A stretch of DNA of 12,485 nucleotides, taken from Solirubrobacterales bacterium. GTDB lineage: Bacteria; Actinomycetota; Thermoleophilia; Solirubrobacterales; Solirubrobacteraceae. Shown one piece after another: positions 1 through 6,009 of this stretch. The stretch is taken from the NCBI GenBank assembly GCA_015655225.1, contig JAATFK010000036.1, forward strand, positions 1 to 12,485, written 5' to 3'. How positions within the stretch are numbered: position 1 is the stretch's first letter; every line of letters begins with the position of its first letter. The translations under genes were made by a program, and so were the position numbers. The notes beneath the pieces were generated by a model. That model was not told the DNA's origin. It ran no database searches and saw only the letters and a program-made list of their open reading frames with translations.

Positions 1-7
1 GGAGGGG
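1..7 (+). promoter_or_regulatory. Ribosome binding site of the first gene
   Basis: GGAGGGG lies four bases before the ATG at 12. It supports that ATG as the true start of the 257-residue protein. The promoter of this operon is outside the window. Confidence 0.6.
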
Positions 8-11
8 CGGG

Positions 12-785
12 ATGTCGATCACGCTCGATGGGATCGAGACGGCGGAGCTGCGCCACGCGCTGTTGGAGGATCTGCCGGTGGTCGCAAGGCAGTTCGAGGA
101 CGTCTCTGACGAGGACGCCGGCCGGCTGCGGTGGTGCTTGTGGCAGGAGCTGGTGCTGTTGCGCGCCTTGGGGTGGCGGGGTGTGCTGTTCGAGCAAGAG
201 CGCGAATTGGACGGCGCGTGCCTGCTCGGGGTCCAGCAGCTCTTCCGCCGCGCGATCAAGCTGCTTGCCGAACGGGTTCGTGCTGAGGATCAGCAGAGCG
301 TCCGGGTGTTGGGGGCGTGTGAGCGGGTTTTGACGCCGTTGGCGATCGTGAGCACGCCGGAGCTTGAGCGTCGCCTCGCCCGCCGACCGTTCGGTGAGAC
401 GGGGTTGTTGCGGGCTGCTTCGACGGTGTCGCGGTCGGATGCGGAGGTGTTGCGCCGTCAGCTCGTGCAGATGACGGTTGGGCGCCTGCGGCAGGACGGG
501 GCGTGTTCGAAGGGGGAGATTGAGCGGGTGCTGGAGGACCTGCGGCCGCGTGGCGGCGTGGAGCGGTCGTCGTATCTGCTGAGCGCGCCAGCGGGGGTGA
601 TCGCGCGGGTTGCGGCGGACGCGGCTCATGGTGCGTGTGGGCGGTTGCGGTTCGTCGTCTCCCGTCAGTCGAATCGCGAGCCGCTGCTCGCCGCCGTGTC
701 GGCGGTCGGGGTCTGCGCGCGGTTGTGTGAGCGGGTTGTTGCGTTGGGCGAGGTTGGGGGCGAGGGTGAGCGTGATGTGGCATGA
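12..785 (+). CDS. Hypothetical protein, 257 aa, first gene of an HTH-regulator operon
   Basis: I do not recognise a family. The protein is predicted soluble, with no signal peptide or membrane segment. It is rich in Leu, Arg and Glu and looks mostly helical: a first helical region at about residues 8-120 contains a Trp/Leu-rich stretch near residues 41-55, and a second part covers about 130-250. No catalytic motif is visible. The start is set by a strong GGAGGGG four bases upstream. The stop overlaps the start of the next gene in an ATGA (782-785), so the two are probably translationally coupled and functionally linked to the XRE regulators. T-ending codons (GTT, GGT, CGT, GAT) are much commoner than in the catabolic genes to the right, a hint of different ancestry. 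It could be a partner or effector of the regulators, but nothing in the sequence shows that. Confidence 0.75.
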   Translation: MSITLDGIETAELRHALLEDLPVVARQFEDVSDEDAGRLRWCLWQELVLLRALGWRGVLFEQERELDGACLLGVQQLFRRAIKLLAERVRAEDQQSVRVLGACERVLTPLAIVSTPELERRLARRPFGETGLLRAASTVSRSDAEVLRRQLVQMTVGRLRQDGACSKGEIERVLEDLRPRGGVERSSYLLSAPAGVIARVAADAAHGACGRLRFVVSRQSNREPLLAAVSAVGVCARLCERVVALGEVGGEGERDVA

Positions 786-1057
786 GCGACCCGAGAGAGG
801 TGTTGCGGGTGCGTGTCGTCGCGCTCGGGCGTGCGATCACGGAGTTGCGCGTCGAGCGTGGCCTCTCGGTCGTGCAGCTCGCCGAGCGCGTCGGGATGGC
901 GCGGGCGTATGTCGAGGCGGTCGAGGCCGCTGACTTCTCGATCACCTACAGCGTCCTCTGGCGCGTTGCGGACGGCCTCGGCATCCCCGCGCACGAGCTG
1001 GTCCAGCTCGCCTACGAACTGCCGTCCGATGACGAGCGCGCGGGGTCGGGCGAATGA
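782..1057 (+). CDS. XRE-family helix-turn-helix regulator, 91 aa
   Basis: Small DNA-binding protein with a lambda-repressor/Cro-like (HTH_3) fold filling nearly the whole chain. The first helix has the pattern LGRAITELRVERGLS (about residues 15-29), followed by QLAERVGMARAYVEAVE as the helix-turn-helix (about 32-48) and a closing helix near VLWRVADGLGIPAHEL. There is no extra effector or peptidase domain. Its ATG lies in the ATGA overlap with the preceding gene and its stop overlaps the next gene in the same way. The turn region is less canonical than in the following gene (a Val-Glu-Ala stretch replaces the usual Ile-Glu-Arg-Gly). It is a transcription factor by fold; the target is unknown, and autoregulation of this operon would be the default expectation. 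Confidence 0.85.
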   Translation: MSDPREVLRVRVVALGRAITELRVERGLSVVQLAERVGMARAYVEAVEAADFSITYSVLWRVADGLGIPAHELVQLAYELPSDDERAGSGE

Positions 1058-1323
1058 GCCGGCCGTCGCAGGGCGTCTACTGGGAGCGGCTCGGCTACGT
1101 GATCCGGGAGCTGCGCAGAGCGAGGTCGCTCTCGCAGGAGCAGCTTGGGTTCGACAGCGATCTGCACCGCAACTACGTCGGCTCGATCGAACGCGGCGAG
1201 ATCAACCCGACCTTCCGGATCCTCCTCCAGCCCGCGCAGGGTCTCGGGATGCGGCTCTCGGAGATCATCGTCATCTCCGAGAACACGCCGAGCATCCCGG
1301 CCTCCCGGAAGTGGGGCCGGTAG
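1054..1323 (+). CDS. XRE-family helix-turn-helix regulator, 89 aa, controller-protein-like
   Basis: Single-domain HTH_3 protein. The sequence shows IRELRRARSLSQEQLG (about residues 17-32) and then LHRNYVGSIERGEINPTF (about 37-54), the classic XRE core with Ser-Gln-Glu, Arg-Asn-Tyr and Glu-Arg-Gly-Glu landmarks. This LHRNYxGxIERGExNP pattern is shared with controller proteins of restriction-modification systems and many mobile-element regulators, although no methylase or nuclease gene is in view. A fourth helix (RLSEIIVI) closes the fold and a short basic tail ends the protein. Its ATGA overlap (1054-1057) makes it the second of two consecutive small XRE genes, so the two may act as a pair or heterodimer; this is inference. 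Confidence 0.9.
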   Translation: MSRPSQGVYWERLGYVIRELRRARSLSQEQLGFDSDLHRNYVGSIERGEINPTFRILLQPAQGLGMRLSEIIVISENTPSIPASRKWGR

Positions 1324-1500
1324 GTGCGGGTCACGATCAGCATCCCCACCCGACTCCTCGGTCCCCTGGCGGACGCGCTCGCTGCACGCTACGGGAGTTG
1401 GCCGGCGACGACGTGCTGCCTGGTCTTGACATACACGTGTGTTAGCTGGCGGCTGTTGGCGAAGTTCACGCCCATCTCTTCGCAGCTAAGAGTCGATTGA
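1324..1500 (+). CDS. Possible short ORF, 58 aa, ribbon-helix-helix-like N-terminus, maybe truncated
   Basis: A GTG follows the stop of the second XRE gene with no gap and opens a 58-codon frame ending at 1500. Its first 20 or so residues (VRVTISIPTRLLGPLADALA) resemble the beginning of a ribbon-helix-helix protein: a VTISIP strand followed by an amphipathic helix. The rest is Cys/Thr-rich, uses rarer codons and reads like non-coding DNA. The likeliest reading is that this is the start of a former fourth operon gene, cut at about position 1420 by a deletion or rearrangement. It could also be chance, as no independent ribosome binding site is needed for a GTG touching the previous stop. Confidence 0.3.
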   Translation: MRVTISIPTRLLGPLADALAARYGSWPATTCCLVLTYTCVSWRLLAKFTPISSQLRVD

Positions 1501-1504
1501 GAAT

Positions 1505-1521
1505 GCGCCTGCAGGAGGCGC
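1505..1521. terminator. Short hairpin between convergent operons
   Basis: GCGCCT (1505-1510) and AGGCGC (1516-1521) form a 6-bp stem with a 5-base loop. It sits 11 bases past the stop of the minus-strand M24-like gene and downstream of the plus-strand XRE operon, where a terminator is expected. There is no T-run in either direction, so it would be a weak or Rho-assisted terminator at best. Confidence 0.35.
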
Positions 1522-1532
1522 GCGTCAGCCGC

Positions 1533-2897
1533 TCAGTCGATGCCGAGGACGATGCCGGGCGTCAGCAGGCCGACCGGGAGCATCGCCTGGCGATCGGAGA
1601 ACGGGAGGACGTCCTCGTGGAGGTCGATGCCGAGCAGGTCGCGCATGTCGCTGCGGCGGCGCTCGACGCGCGCCCACATAGCCGGATGGCGCGACCGCAG
1701 CTCGGCGCGCAGCTCCTCGTCAGCGAGCGCGAGGCCGTCCTCGACGTTGGCGGCGTCGCCGGGGCGCGGACCGACGGGGATGATGTCGCACTGCAGCGCG
1801 GTGCCACTCGGCAGGGCGAATGACTGGCCTGCGACGAACGGGCTGTCGAGCCACTCGTCGAGGTGGACGAGGTGGCCGGGGTTCAGCAGCGGGCGCAGCC
1901 CCGCCTCGGCGAGCGAGGCGTGAGCGGTGGCCGCGATCGCGCCGGCGTCGGCGCCGACGCGCACAGACTCGTACCAGGTGGCGACCGCGCCGAAGTAGGG
2001 CGCCAGGAAGCGCTCGGCGAACGCCTCGGTCTCGGCCTCGTCGGCGTGGAGCAGCCGGCCGGCGCGGGAGGTGAGCCCGCCCCAGAGCCCGACGGCGGTC
2101 GAGAAGCGGTCGCCGTGCGCGAGCGGCCGGTCGGTCGGGCTGCGCATGCCGGCGACGGTGTCGGCGCCGCTGGTGCACATGACGTGGCACGCGAGCGCCA
2201 GCCCGTCGAGTCTCATCGCGGCGGCGATCTCCAGTTCGGTGGAGCCCGGACGCACCGCCTCCAGCGCGCGCCACACGTGCTGGGAGGCGCGCGTGGCGCG
2301 ATGCTCGTTGAGCGCCAGCTGGTCGGCCTCGCTGTCGGCTCGCAGCCCGTGCAGTCCCATCAGCACCGCGGTGGCGTCGACCAGCCGGCCGCAGTGGCTG
2401 GCGATCTGCGCGTGCATGAACTGAGGGACGGCGAAGGCCGCCTCGCCGCCGAGCCGGTCGCCGGCCGGGATCGGCTTCCAGCCGACGAGCCCGGCGACGG
2501 AGTCGACGCCGACCCCCGCCTGCGCGAGGGCGTCGGTCAGCAGCGGGCGCTCGGTGCGCGCCTGGGCGGGCAGGCTGAGCGACTGGCACAGCACCGCCGT
2601 GGTCGGGATCGCCGTGAACGGGACGAGCGAGACCGACTCGTTGCCGGTGATCACGACCGGGTCGCCGGCCGGGAGGATCGCGATCAGCGCCTCCTCGAAG
2701 CGGGGGTCGAAGCCGGTCAGGAAGGCGCCGTTGGCGTAGTGCTCGCGGTCGGCGTAGACGAGCAGCGCGTCGAGGCCGAGGTCGTCCATCCGCGCGCGCA
2801 CCGCGCGCAGGCGTCGCTCGTAGAGCGCCGCGGGCAGCAACGGCTCGGGCTCGAGCGCCGAGAGCGCCGGCAGCTCGATCGCGCGCGGCCCGATCAT
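1533..2897 (-). CDS. M24-family (creatinase/aminopeptidase P fold) protein, 454 aa, metal ligands apparently missing
   Basis: Last gene of the minus-strand operon. The N-terminal part (about residues 20-180) has the look of a creatinase N-terminal domain: ERRLRAVRARMDDLGLDALLVY, then YANGAFLTGFDPRFEEALI. The C-terminal pita-bread part spans about 185-454, with SGADTV...SPTDRPLAHGD near 243-263. Active M24 enzymes keep two Asp, one His and two Glu as metal ligands. Here the segments GDRFSTAVGLWGG (262-274) and LTSRAGRLL (275-283) show no Asp at the expected ligand positions, while His341, His345, Glu348 and Glu386 are near the places of the later ligands. It is therefore either a metal-free enzyme (as creatinase is) or a pseudoenzyme. 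The start at 2897 was preferred because it gives an ATGA overlap with the upstream gene and GGGG seven bases before; ATG 2903 would add two residues. Specific substrate unknown. Confidence 0.8.
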   Translation of the reverse strand: MIGPRAIELPALSALEPEPLLPAALYERRLRAVRARMDDLGLDALLVYADREHYANGAFLTGFDPRFEEALIAILPAGDPVVITGNESVSLVPFTAIPTTAVLCQSLSLPAQARTERPLLTDALAQAGVGVDSVAGLVGWKPIPAGDRLGGEAAFAVPQFMHAQIASHCGRLVDATAVLMGLHGLRADSEADQLALNEHRATRASQHVWRALEAVRPGSTELEIAAAMRLDGLALACHVMCTSGADTVAGMRSPTDRPLAHGDRFSTAVGLWGGLTSRAGRLLHADEAETEAFAERFLAPYFGAVATWYESVRVGADAGAIAATAHASLAEAGLRPLLNPGHLVHLDEWLDSPFVAGQSFALPSGTALQCDIIPVGPRPGDAANVEDGLALADEELRAELRSRHPAMWARVERRRSDMRDLLGIDLHEDVLPFSDRQAMLPVGLLTPGIVLGID

Positions 2898-3673
2898 GCG
2901 CATGCCCCGGACGTGAGCCAGCGAACGACGCCGTCCCAGATGGGCGCGTAGCCGTCCCACGCGACGAAGTCCGGGGGCGCCCAGTGGGGCGCGAGGTCGG
3001 AGGTGAACGCGGCGACGCGGCCGGCCCCCGATCTTCCCACGGCCAGCAGCGGGTCGGTGCCGATGCGCACCAGCTCGGTCGAGCCGGCGCCGATCTCGAC
3101 GCGGTTGTAGCCGAGCAGCGGGGGCCATGCGGTGGGGACGCCCGCGAGCGCCGGATGCTCGCCGAGGAGGACCTCGGCCTCGAGGCCCTCAGGCGTCTCG
3201 ACGCGATCGTCGACGTCGTCGACCTGGACCGGGAGCACGCTGCCGATCGGGCTGCGCCCCCAGCGCGCGCGCCCATCGATGCCGCTGAAGGAGAGGTAGC
3301 CGCCGACCATCAGCAGGCCCCCGCCGGCGCGCACGAACTCGGCGAGCGCAGTCAGCCGGTTGGGCGCGATCCGCGACTCGTTGAAGGTCTCCGGTGTCAG
3401 CAGGAAGCTGTTGGCCCCGATGTCGCTGAGGACGACGACGTCGGCGACCGCCGCGAGCGCCTCGGCCGAGGCCGGGAACGCCGTCGCGACCTCGTGCGCA
3501 CGGACGTAGGCGACGTCGTGCCCGGTCTCGCGCAGTGCCGCGAGGAACGCGCCGGCGCCCTCGACGTACTCGGTCGTCTGAAATGCGTCGAAGCCCTTCA
3601 GGTGGGTGCTGTGCGTGACCCACGACTCGCCCACGAGCAGCACCCGGGCTCCCGCCTCTCGGCCGGCGCTCAT
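2894..3673 (-). CDS. Putative glutamine amidotransferase-like protein (GATase1-like family), 259 aa
   Basis: Cytoplasmic protein with a flavodoxin-like class I amidotransferase fold. VLLVGESWVT (11-20) is followed by HLKGFDAF, then DVVVLSDIGANSFLL (78-92), GGGLLMVGGYLSFSGI (117-132), PPLLGYNRV (184-192) and a C-terminal GAGRVAAFTSDLAPHW (216-231) with a Trp-rich end. This pattern matches the family annotated as putative glutamine amidotransferase (PF07090 type, from memory). The elbow where amidotransferases carry the catalytic Cys reads GGYLSFSG and has none, so glutaminase activity is doubtful; it may bind or cleave another ligand. The ATG is in an ATGA overlap with the M20 gene upstream, and the stop overlaps the M24-like gene downstream, so all three should be made together. 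A longer upstream frame exists but lies inside the preceding gene. Confidence 0.8.
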   Translation of the reverse strand: MSAGREAGARVLLVGESWVTHSTHLKGFDAFQTTEYVEGAGAFLAALRETGHDVAYVRAHEVATAFPASAEALAAVADVVVLSDIGANSFLLTPETFNESRIAPNRLTALAEFVRAGGGLLMVGGYLSFSGIDGRARWGRSPIGSVLPVQVDDVDDRVETPEGLEAEVLLGEHPALAGVPTAWPPLLGYNRVEIGAGSTELVRIGTDPLLAVGRSGAGRVAAFTSDLAPHWAPPDFVAWDGYAPIWDGVVRWLTSGACA

Positions 3674-5019
3674 GAGGCCACGCCGCACCACGCGGCGATC
3701 GTCAGCGCGTAGGCACGGGTCGCCGCGGCGAGCGCGGCCTCGGGCAGCGCCTCGTCGACCTGGTGGGCGATCGCCGGGTCGCCCGGCCCGAAGTTCACCG
3801 TCGGGATCCCGGCGTTGACGAGCAGACCCATGTCGGTGTGGAACGGGCTGCCCCGCACGACGCCGGGGGAGCCGGACGCCGCGACGCATGCCGCCGTCGT
3901 CGTGACGAGAGGGTGGTCGGCGGGGATCTCAGCGCAGTCGGCGTCGACCGGCCAGTCGATCGTGATGCCCTCGGCGCGCAGCCAGGCATGGCGTCGCGCC
4001 CATTCGCGGATCGCGGCTTCGATCTGGTCCTTGACGTTGCCGCCGAGCTGGTGGTCGTCGCGCTCGGCGGGCAGGTACTGGACGTCGAGCGTGAGCTCGA
4101 ACCCGTCGGCCCAGGCGCTCGGCAACGCGCCGGCGCGGATCACGGAGGGGATCGCCTGGCACGCGACCGGCTGGAGTGGATGGCGCTTGCGCGGGTCGGT
4201 GCGCCAGCGGGCGTTGAGCTCGTCGATCGCGGTCAGTAGGTCGCGTCCGAGCGCGATCGCGTCGACCGCTCCCCCGTGGTCCCAGGCGGGTTGGGGAATC
4301 TCGATGTGTCCCGCCCGCCCGGGAATGCGGATCGTGCACCAGAGCACGCCGCGGCAGAGCGGCGCGATCTCGAGGCCGGTCGGCTCGGGGATGATCGCTC
4401 CGTCGGCCCGGTAGCCGCGGTCCACGAGCGAGAGGGCGCCCATCCCGCCGGTCTCCTCGTCGACGACCGAGGCAAAGAGCACGTCGCCCGCGAGCGTCAC
4501 GCCGAGCTGGTCGAGCAGCTCGAGGGCGGCGAGCGCGGCTGCCATCCCGCCCTTCATGTCGACCGCGCCGCGGCCGTAGAGGAGGCCGTCGCGGCGGACC
4601 GCCGCGAACGGGTCGACGCTCCAGCCGGGGCCGAGGCCGACGGTGTCGGCGTGGCCGAGCAGCAGCAGCGATCGGCCTCCGCCGGCGCCGCGCAGGCGCC
4701 CGACCAGGTTCGGTCGTCCGGTCAGGTCGCGGTCGGCGTGGTAGCCGGGGTAGCCGTCGTATCGGGCGAGGTCGGCGGCGTCGAACTCCCAGCGGTCGAG
4801 CTCGGCGCCGAGCGCCTGCAGGCGCGGCGTCAGCGCGTCCTGCATCCGTGCTTCCCGCTGGTCGTCGGGGTCACCGCCAAACCAAGGATTCACGCTGCGC
4901 GCCCGGACGAGGTCGGCGAGCAGTGAGAGGGGCGCCTCCGGATCGGCATCGACGGCGGCCAGGACCCGCTCGACGAGCTCGGCGTCCAGCGGGACGGTGG
5001 GCGACTTCAGCGGTTCCAT
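3670..5019 (-). CDS. M20-family metallohydrolase, ArgE/DapE type, 449 aa
   Basis: Predicted two-zinc amidohydrolase of the ArgE/DapE/aminoacylase group, hydrolysing an N-acyl amino acid or similar amide in the cytoplasm. All expected residues are visible: His123 and Asp125 in LLGHADTVG, bridging Asp154 in YGRGAVDMKGG, catalytic Glu188 and ligand Glu189 in VVDEETGG, Glu212 in IIPEPTGL and the final His419 in GDPAIAHQVDE. The lid/dimerisation domain is inserted at about 222-345 and contains RAGHIEIPQ. The length is normal for the family. ATG 5019 was chosen because AAGG stands seven bases upstream and the family N-terminus fits; the frame is open farther upstream but overlaps the preceding gene, whose last 13 bases overlap this start. 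Neighbours suggest a role in catabolism rather than arginine or lysine synthesis. The substrate is unknown. Confidence 0.9.
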   Translation of the reverse strand: MEPLKSPTVPLDAELVERVLAAVDADPEAPLSLLADLVRARSVNPWFGGDPDDQREARMQDALTPRLQALGAELDRWEFDAADLARYDGYPGYHADRDLTGRPNLVGRLRGAGGGRSLLLLGHADTVGLGPGWSVDPFAAVRRDGLLYGRGAVDMKGGMAAALAALELLDQLGVTLAGDVLFASVVDEETGGMGALSLVDRGYRADGAIIPEPTGLEIAPLCRGVLWCTIRIPGRAGHIEIPQPAWDHGGAVDAIALGRDLLTAIDELNARWRTDPRKRHPLQPVACQAIPSVIRAGALPSAWADGFELTLDVQYLPAERDDHQLGGNVKDQIEAAIREWARRHAWLRAEGITIDWPVDADCAEIPADHPLVTTTAACVAASGSPGVVRGSPFHTDMGLLVNAGIPTVNFGPGDPAIAHQVDEALPEAALAAATRAYALTIAAWCGVAS

Positions 5020-5774
5020 GGCTCGGCCTTCGCTTCCTCGGGTTGCTCGTACCACTGCACGCGGTCGCCGACGCGGGCGCGCAGCTTCCACCGGCGGCTC
5101 TTCGGAACGGCGTCCAGCGCTGAGAGCAGGGCATCGACCTGCTCTGCGGCCGCGAACGTGCCGATGCCGCGCAGGTCGAGCGACCCGGCGTGATCGCGGG
5201 TTCGGCGCAGTACCTCGGTGGTGGTGCGCCACAGTCCCCAGTCGGAGCTGCACAGCTCGGTCACGCGCTCGACCGAGATCGCCTCCGGATCGTCTTCCCC
5301 GAGGGGATGGTCAATCAGCAAGGTGATGATGTCGCCGTAGTCCTTGTCCGCCGTCTCGAACACCTGCAGCTTGGTCATCAGCAGGTCGGCCAGCGGCAGC
5401 GTCGGCCATGACAGCGCGAGTCGGTCGCCGAGCTCGAGCTCGTGGCACATCGCGAGGCGGTCGATCAGGACGTCCGCCTGGCGGCCGTGCGCCGGATCCC
5501 AGTAGATGAGGCGCTGACGGCCGTGCAGGAGGTTGACCTCCTCGTCCGGCACGTAACCGGCCGCCTCGAAGAGGCGCTCGATGCTCGGGCGCTCAGAGCT
5601 GCGCCCGGCCAGGTCGACGTCGCCGTAGGCCCTGCGCAGCGGCGGCGCCTGCGCGGAGGGGCACCGGAGCGAGACGGCCACGCCGCCCATCACCCGGAGC
5701 GTGAGCCCCGCCTCGCGTGAGGCCGTCACGATCCGCAGCGCCTCGCGGGCCGGGTCGGTGTCGGTCACGCCCAT
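5007..5774 (-). CDS. Nucleotidyltransferase-fold protein, 255 aa, first gene of the hydrolase operon
   Basis: The N-terminal half has the hallmarks of the DNA polymerase beta-like/AbiEii-type nucleotidyltransferase superfamily. Helix 1 leads into VMGGVAVSL (28-36, the Gly-Gly motif), then RRAYGDVDLAG (48-57) with Asp52 and Asp54 as the Asp-x-Asp metal pair, and a possible third acid at Asp101 in QADVLID. KLQVFETADKDYGDI (135-149) resembles the Lys-x-x-Asp helix of AbiEii-like proteins. The C-terminal third is charged and unassigned. The start at 5774 is supported by AGGAA five bases upstream (5780-5784). No toxin or antitoxin partner and no antibiotic-resistance context is present. Instead it leads an operon of hydrolases and sits directly behind a LacI-type operator. 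It might modify a metabolite, nucleic acid or protein; the sequence does not tell. Confidence 0.75.
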   Translation of the reverse strand: MGVTDTDPAREALRIVTASREAGLTLRVMGGVAVSLRCPSAQAPPLRRAYGDVDLAGRSSERPSIERLFEAAGYVPDEEVNLLHGRQRLIYWDPAHGRQADVLIDRLAMCHELELGDRLALSWPTLPLADLLMTKLQVFETADKDYGDIITLLIDHPLGEDDPEAISVERVTELCSSDWGLWRTTTEVLRRTRDHAGSLDLRGIGTFAAAEQVDALLSALDAVPKSRRWKLRARVGDRVQWYEQPEEAKAEPWNR

Positions 5775-5792
5775 CGGCGTTCCTGACTGAGT

Positions 5793-5810
5793 TGCAAAAA
5801 CATTTTTGCA
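5793..5810. promoter_or_regulatory. Operator O1, LacI-type, upstream of the hydrolase operon
   Basis: TGCAAAAACATTTTTGCA is an 18-bp inverted repeat with perfect 8-base arms and a CA centre. LacI/PurR-family operators are even palindromes, typically with a central CG; here one centre base differs. Its left half repeats the core found twice in front of the permease gene. The centre is about 27 bases upstream of the nucleotidyltransferase start, where a bound repressor would block transcription. It stands out as AT-rich in a GC-rich region. Confidence 0.75.
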
Positions 5811-5966
5811 TCGTTTCGCAGATGAGCCCCGCTTGCATCTGGCCGGGCGGCTAAACCGTCGCCGGGTCCATTGGCCATCCGGCAGATCGAGCGCCGATGC
5901 GACGCCGCGACGGCGACGGACGCCGCGCGGGTGGCACGGCGGCCGGCTCGCCGCGCGCATTTGGGG

Positions 5967-5987
5967 CGCCAGGCCGCCGCCTGGGCG
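5967..5987 (-). terminator. Hairpin downstream of the LacI-family gene
   Basis: CCAGGC (5969-5974) pairs with GCCTGG (5979-5984) around a four-base loop, and the stem can be extended with CGC/GCG if one G is bulged. It starts about 23 bases past the repressor stop. There is no T-tract, so its strength is uncertain, and the flanks are so GC-rich that chance pairing is possible. Confidence 0.25.
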
Positions 5988-6009
5988 GTTCGGGCGGCGA
6001 GGGTGTCTC

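Larger units (their letters stand above)
5775..6009. other. Intergenic region between lacI-type gene and the hydrolase operon
   Basis: 235 bases with no convincing gene. It holds the ribosome binding site and operator of the minus-strand hydrolase operon near its left end, and a hairpin behind the repressor gene near its right end. The middle (about 5840-5960) is very GC-rich, with nothing I can name. I could not place a convincing -35/-10 pair for the hydrolase operon. Confidence 0.6.

Noticed and set aside
782..1323. XRE pair as a toxin-antitoxin module
   Set aside because: Both small proteins are plain DNA-binding domains with no toxin fold, and the 257-residue partner has no toxin motif.
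1426..1431. TTGACA as a promoter for a plus-strand gene
   Set aside because: No fitting -10 at 16-18 bases and no gene downstream on the plus strand.
1442..1489. Inverted repeat TTAGCTG (1442-1448) and CAGCTAA (1483-1489)
   Set aside because: Only seven bases with a 34-base loop, which is easily due to chance and does not fit a terminator or attachment site.
1533..2897. Calling the M24 protein a creatinase or Xaa-Pro aminopeptidase
   Set aside because: The metal ligands of peptidases and the active-site His segment of creatinase are both not evident; only the fold is supported.
1863..2951. Long plus-strand frame (362 codons) opposite the M24-like gene
   Set aside because: Low-complexity Arg/Gly/Val/Glu composition and no start signal; it is a shadow of the minus-strand operon.
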